From the NCBI GenBank assembly GCA_020025515.1, contig JAHHRZ010000003.1, positions 124,001 through 188,000 on the forward strand: DNA of 64,000 nt, given 5' to 3'. The stretch comes from Oscillospiraceae bacterium (GTDB lineage: Bacteria > Bacillota > Clostridia > Oscillospirales > Oscillospiraceae). The position numbers and the translations under genes were made by a program. The notes beneath the pieces are model-generated. The model did not search any database and was not told the origin of the DNA. It saw only the letters and a list, made by a program, of their open reading frames with translations. Below are positions 61,001 to 64,000 of the stretch, in pieces (position 1 is the first letter of the stretch; each line of letters begins with the position of its first letter).

Positions 61001-61161
61001 GCAACAGAGATATTTCCTTCACCGCCGTCAATAGCGGTTCCTTCTCCATGCCTCACACCGGATCGGACGGCTTCATCGCCGTGCCGTTTGGGGCAACGCT
61101 GCTCTTGCTGTCCGCAAGTACCCTGGCATTTACCAGCCGAAAGAAAAAAGAAGAGGTCTGA
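58054..61161 (+). CDS. Thioester-domain surface adhesin with SpaA-type repeats and sortase signal
   Basis: Cell-wall-anchored adhesin, probably the pilus tip, 1,035 residues. Signal peptide to about residue 29 (EALAAT), then a Thr/Glu/Pro/Ser-rich stretch to about 140. A thioester-type domain follows with Cys208 in AYCIEPD and Gln273 in VATQIIVWEI, the pair that forms an internal Cys-Gln thioester able to bond to host amines. SpaA/Cna-B-like domains fill 460-990, including three near-identical 91-residue units. The C-terminus has MPHTG in place of LPXTG, a hydrophobic segment and the tail SRKKKEEV. It precedes the backbone pilin and sortase. Thioester formation is inferred from residue positions. 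Confidence 0.88.
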   Translation: MKKTKLRVLSLLLALVLIVGLLPVEALAATVTEPQHTETQEAEPTEVSAEDPQPATMPEETDVSTSTTSEESSVPTDTTEPTTESVLEPVEEAATEPIPSPSVPESTDTPVESEENSKETAPQETPPEPSFPSEMEQILPINGPTPNGYIPFSQINTVWTQGYVFRTDESAPNLKYNYTLKDGAHTTNIDFLYVMRLHVGGRYKVAYCIEPDTPVDSGADYGSGSNSGVSGDWMSNLTRNQQTTIGLAMLYSNIHHPDNLTSIESVEWEVATQIIVWEIVMGMRSSTAPYSCTNSSLINQFDSGSGVRYFDGSNNHYLKGIRAKYNTISSEMAIHKIVPSFTERKSDIAPTHTMKQQPNGSYSVDLTDSNGVLNRYQFSSKSPVTINQSGNTLTATAPKGASFGKLQFQASREIPNPENPACLFRIFYLGGNNQTMASPPDISNVPYDPVPAYFKLEAEASGTATIFKTAENFDVEGYHFKIYNWDRNKSWFGKTDLNGQVYLTDKHYNEPGSKTYTFEHLQDGEYTFLEVLSKKGTGYVFPDSWQIKVTNGGKTVYDKTFYPGDFTKDDNGDCRLDSIQITGLSNGGKMVMTINNASEKTGLHILKTSDDGNVAGITFTIEEWVPGLGYCRIGKYTTDNNGKIYIKKLSIGTKYRVTETVPAGYEAEKKSQEITIQDGTNTLTFVNHRLRRDLELIKTADDGNVAGISFTVEEWQSNSSYSKIGTYTTDSKGKLTVPSLTVGRKYRVTESVPDGYEAEKQSQEITIQNGTNTLTFVNHRLRKSLELIKTADDGNVAGISFTVEEWRPNSGYFKIGTYTTDSKGKLTVPALAVGNKYRITESVPDGYEAEKQIQEITIRNGTNTLTFVNHPMLGSITIRKIDLQSNPLSGITFLLEYSEDNGTTWKPVVFREERSKFMPGGCTSPGLSDGSLTTDADGSVTFTGLAISTKKRHIQYRLTETATQPGYTLMTEPIFVGELPQDGNRDISFTAVNSGSFSMPHTGSDGFIAVPFGATLLLLSASTLAFTSRKKKEEV
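59872..60690 (+). repeat. Three tandem 273-bp repeats in the adhesin gene
   Basis: Units at 59872-60144, 60145-60417 and 60418-60690, exactly 273 bp (91 codons) each, all beginning with KT(S/A)DDGNVAGI and ending LTFVNH plus linker. Units two and three are much closer to each other than to unit one, so they arose by a later duplication. Each is one SpaA-type prealbumin-like domain. Confidence 0.92.
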
Positions 61162-61183
61162 GCCATGACCGTTCTCATCTATT

Positions 61184-61207
61184 GGAGCAGAGATGCTCCC
61201 TTTTTTT
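61184..61207 (+). terminator. Terminator between adhesin and backbone pilin genes
   Basis: GGAGCA/TGCTCC stem with a short loop, followed by seven T residues. It implies either partial read-through or a separate promoter for the pilin; a TATAAT at 61238-61243 has no clear -35 partner. Confidence 0.75.
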
Positions 61208-61263
61208 ATGTCTCCCTACCCCAAAACAATCAAAAAATATAATGAAAGGATAACATAAACATC

Positions 61264-63165
61264 ATGAAAAAGTTTTTTTCTCTTCTCCTGGCCCTGACTT
61301 TATGTCTGAGCCTTGCTTCCGTGGCCTTCGCCGCCACAGCACCCAACGCCACCATCGACACCGGCCGGACTGCCAGTCTGAGCCTGTACAAATATGATTT
61401 CACCTCTGCCAATAAAGACGGTATTTTGGAATGGGATACCTACATTTCCACCGGCTTACCTGATAAGGCCGTGGAAGAAGCCCTGGCTTCCTACGCTCTG
61501 CAGGGTGTTGTCTTCACCTATCTCAAGGTTGCTGACATCACCACTTACTCTGCTCAGGAGGCAGACGGTTATAAAGACATGGTGCTCTACGCCATGACAG
61601 AATCCGGAGCCACCACACAGCTGCTCACCGCTCTGGGCCTGTCTCCTGCGGATGCCTACCGTTCCGAGAGCAAGACTCTGTATTTTACCTCTGATAAGCT
61701 GGTTGACGCCCTGAACGCCAAGCAGCAGGAAAACTCCTCCAATCTCAAAAACGCACTGGAGCGTTTGGTTGCCGATCATGGCGGCACAAATCTGCCCGAA
61801 ACCGACCAGAACGGTCATACCTCCGCAAACGGTCTGGATCTGGGCCTGTACCTCATCGTAGAGACCTATGTCCCTGAAAATGTGTTCACGACCACGAACC
61901 CCTTCTTCCTGAGCCTCCCTTCCACCACCATTGACGGTAAGGAATGGAATTATGATCTCACTGTCTACCCCAAGAACGAGACGGATCAGCCCACGCTGGA
62001 AAAGACCCTGAGAGAATCCAAACCCGATACCGGCAAGCACAACGGCAAGACAGACGACATCACCGACGGCTATGCCCACACCGGCACCGGCTCCGACGGG
62101 GATGTGGTGGACTATCAGATCATTTCTACACTGCCCAAGATCACTTCCAATGCTACCGCTTTGACCGCCTACACTTTCAACGATACCTTGTCCAAGGGAA
62201 TTGATTACAACAAAAAAGACGTCAAACTGGAATGGTTCAAGGATGCTGCCTGCACACAGAAAGTTGCAGCATGGGACGAAGCCTCCGGTAAATTCACTGT
62301 GGCCTATGGCACTGCTGGCAACGGGGCCACCACCATGGAAATTGCCATGACCCCTGCCGGTCTGGACGAAATCAACAATGCTGACACAGTCTACGATGCT
62401 GCCAGACTCTTCCGTGGCTACAGCAGCTGTACCCTGCGCATCACCTACACCGGCACCGTCAATTCCAGTGCCGAAGTAGTTTGCGGTGACAACGGCAACC
62501 CCAATACCGTAAAGCTCACCTGGAAGCGTACCAACACCTCCTACTATGACACGCTGCAGGACGATTGCCATTTCTACAGCTATGGCATGGATCTGACAAA
62601 GAAATTCAATGATGACGAGGGTAACTTTGCAAATGTTCAATTTGTGATCCACAACGACACCGACAACTACTGGGTAAAGGCTCAGCTCAACGAAGCCGAA
62701 GGGATTTACTATGTGACTGGCCATGTGGCTGAGGAGGCCCAGGGCACCAAATTTATCCCTGTTTCAGCCGGTGATCAGCCCGGTAAGGTTATCATCAAGG
62801 GCCTGGAAGATGACACCTATACCATCACGGAGGTGGCCACCGATGCAGGCTACACCCTCCTGGAGGAGGCTGTTAAAGTGGTGATTACCTCCAAAGGAAA
62901 CGGTGTTGTTTGTCCGGTGTGCGGCAAAGAAGGCATTACCGCAACCGCTGCCGTAAACGGTGATCCCGTAACCATGACCGAAGACAACGGCTCTGTGAGT
63001 GCCATTGTTCCCCTGACTGTAGTAAACACCAAGGGCTTTGACCTGCCTCGCTCCGGCGATCATGGCACATGGCTGTTTGCTGTCGGTGGTGCGATCCTGT
63101 TCTGTGCGGGCATTGCCTGTCTGGCTGTTGTGATGCTCAAGCAGAAAAAAGCTGCTAAGCACTAA
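61264..63165 (+). CDS. Backbone (major) pilin of the SpaA type
   Basis: Sortase-polymerised pilus subunit, 633 residues. Signal peptide to about residue 24 (SVAFAAT). The pilin motif TVYPKN at about residues 235-240 supplies the lysine that is cross-linked to the next subunit. Prealbumin-like domains follow, the last with the E-box-like YTITEVATDAGY that supports isopeptide bonds. The sorting signal is LPRSG, followed by a hydrophobic segment and KQKKAAKH. The ATG follows GAAAGGA. It is followed after 20 bp by the class C sortase, completing an adhesin-pilin-sortase operon. Confidence 0.9.
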   Translation: MKKFFSLLLALTLCLSLASVAFAATAPNATIDTGRTASLSLYKYDFTSANKDGILEWDTYISTGLPDKAVEEALASYALQGVVFTYLKVADITTYSAQEADGYKDMVLYAMTESGATTQLLTALGLSPADAYRSESKTLYFTSDKLVDALNAKQQENSSNLKNALERLVADHGGTNLPETDQNGHTSANGLDLGLYLIVETYVPENVFTTTNPFFLSLPSTTIDGKEWNYDLTVYPKNETDQPTLEKTLRESKPDTGKHNGKTDDITDGYAHTGTGSDGDVVDYQIISTLPKITSNATALTAYTFNDTLSKGIDYNKKDVKLEWFKDAACTQKVAAWDEASGKFTVAYGTAGNGATTMEIAMTPAGLDEINNADTVYDAARLFRGYSSCTLRITYTGTVNSSAEVVCGDNGNPNTVKLTWKRTNTSYYDTLQDDCHFYSYGMDLTKKFNDDEGNFANVQFVIHNDTDNYWVKAQLNEAEGIYYVTGHVAEEAQGTKFIPVSAGDQPGKVIIKGLEDDTYTITEVATDAGYTLLEEAVKVVITSKGNGVVCPVCGKEGITATAAVNGDPVTMTEDNGSVSAIVPLTVVNTKGFDLPRSGDHGTWLFAVGGAILFCAGIACLAVVMLKQKKAAKH

Positions 63166-63185
63166 AGAAACTTTGGAAGGATATT

Positions 63186-64000
63186 TTGAAAAAGAAACTA
63201 TGTATTTGCGCCGTATTGATCCTTCTGTCCCTTCTGGGGGCGGCCATGCTGTCCTATCCAATCGTCAGCAATTACTATATGGCCCGGCATCAGTCCCAAG
63301 TATTGAGTCAATATGAGGAGGCTGTCGAGTCCCGAACGCAGACCGGACTGGAGGCGGACCGGGCCATTGCGCAGCGCTACAATCTGGAACTGTCAGCAGG
63401 CAGCCTGGTGGACTTCACCACAGCCGACGGGATTGCCTACACAGACATTCTGAACGCCGCCCAAAACGGCGTCATGGGCTATGTGGAAATCCCCGACATT
63501 CAGGTGCTGCTGCCCATCTACCATGGCACAGGTGATGATGTCCTGGCAAATGGAGCCGGGCATATGCCCAACACATCCTTCCCCATCGGCGGCAAAAGCA
63601 CCCATGCGGTTATCTCCGCTCATAGTGCTATGGCTACCGCACGGATGTTTACAGATCTGGTTCAGCTCCGGGAAGGGGACCGATTTTTTATCCATGTTCT
63701 GGACGAGGAGCTTGTATATGAGGTAGACAGGATCTTAACAGTCCTGCCCTCCGAAATTCAATATCTGTCCATTGTACCGGAACAGGATTTCGTGACCCTG
63801 CTGACCTGTGTTCCTTATGGGGTCAACTCCCACCGCCTGCTGGTGCGGGGGCATCGGGTGGAGGCGGAAGCCTCTGTAAGCCCACCACCAGAGTCCCAGG
63901 CAAATGCGCTCACAGACGAAGGCGCATCGTCCACCTGGATGTCAAAATATTGGGAAGGGATTCAATACGGACTTGTCATTTTCACGGTATTGGCACTGAC
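63186..64000 (+). CDS. Class C sortase, 3' end outside window
   Basis: Pilus polymerase (transpeptidase) joining the LP-type signal of one pilin to the lysine of the next. At least 271 codons are visible. The start is TTG 63186 with GGAAGGA upstream. An N-terminal membrane segment (about 5-25) is followed by the sortase barrel with the catalytic His146 in ISAHSAM, Cys208 in LLTCVPYG and Arg217 in NSHRLLVRG. TCVPYGVNSHR is the class C signature. The usual GHRG around the histidine is AHSA here. A second hydrophobic segment begins at the window edge, as in pilus sortases. Confidence 0.88.
   Translation, partial: MKKKLCICAVLILLSLLGAAMLSYPIVSNYYMARHQSQVLSQYEEAVESRTQTGLEADRAIAQRYNLELSAGSLVDFTTADGIAYTDILNAAQNGVMGYVEIPDIQVLLPIYHGTGDDVLANGAGHMPNTSFPIGGKSTHAVISAHSAMATARMFTDLVQLREGDRFFIHVLDEELVYEVDRILTVLPSEIQYLSIVPEQDFVTLLTCVPYGVNSHRLLVRGHRVEAEASVSPPPESQANALTDEGASSTWMSKYWEGIQYGLVIFTVLAL

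Noticed and set aside
1..64000. CRISPR arrays, rRNA operons or prophage structural genes
   Set aside because: No regularly spaced short repeats, rRNA sequence or phage head and tail genes were seen on either strand.

Overview
The window is a stretch of chromosome from a spore-forming clostridial Firmicute, most likely an Oscillospirales-type gut bacterium. The support is indirect: Bacillus/Clostridium-style gene order (large SRP RNA, dnaX, ybaB, recR), a SpoIIE phosphatase, a BofC-like protein, DUF1292, DUF3810 and TnpV families, strong AGGAGG ribosome-binding sites and consensus sigma-A promoters. No species can be named from the sequence alone.

Bases 1-21.9 kb are a housekeeping core: the 3' part of nudC, a membrane-anchored parvulin foldase, tcdA, a DUF3810 protein, rsmG, acpP, the SRP RNA, dnaX-ybaB-recR, a convergent amino-acid ABC importer, free-methionine sulfoxide reductase, a 6S-like RNA, DUF1292, a mini BofC-like protein, recG, a thioredoxin-reductase-like flavoprotein with a ROK kinase, pgi, a small P-loop protein and a GH38 alpha-mannosidase.

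Bases 22.2-31.1 kb hold one oligopeptide-type ABC operon and the most unusual genes of the window. The order is binding lipoprotein, permease B, permease C, ATPase D, ATPase F and a small membrane protein. Permease C carries a complete seven-repeat RCC1-like beta-propeller in the loop after its first membrane segment. ATPase F carries about 180 residues of mostly coiled coil between Walker A and the Q-loop. The operon has a long structured leader and a structured gap with an attenuator-like terminator between the binding protein and the permeases.

Bases 31-43.9 kb return to core functions: spoIIE, glmS, a SpoU-type RNA methyltransferase, a DEAD-box helicase, a wall-associated cluster (FemAB-like, alanine racemase, lipoprotein M3-like peptidase), a small membrane protein and prfC.

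At about 44.3 kb the 3' half of a tRNA gene stands alone beside a tyrosine recombinase. This marks the left end of an integrated element that runs past the right edge. The element carries ParA, ParB, a giant ArdC-like/methylase/SNF2-helicase protein of about 2,590 residues with a TnpV-family gene nested in another frame, a Fic protein, a CD1845-like gene broken by a 10-bp tandem duplication, a lipoprotein, and a pilus locus (thioester adhesin with SpaA-type repeats, backbone pilin, class C sortase). No relaxase or type IV secretion gene is visible before the window ends, so whether it is conjugative or only mobilisable is open.
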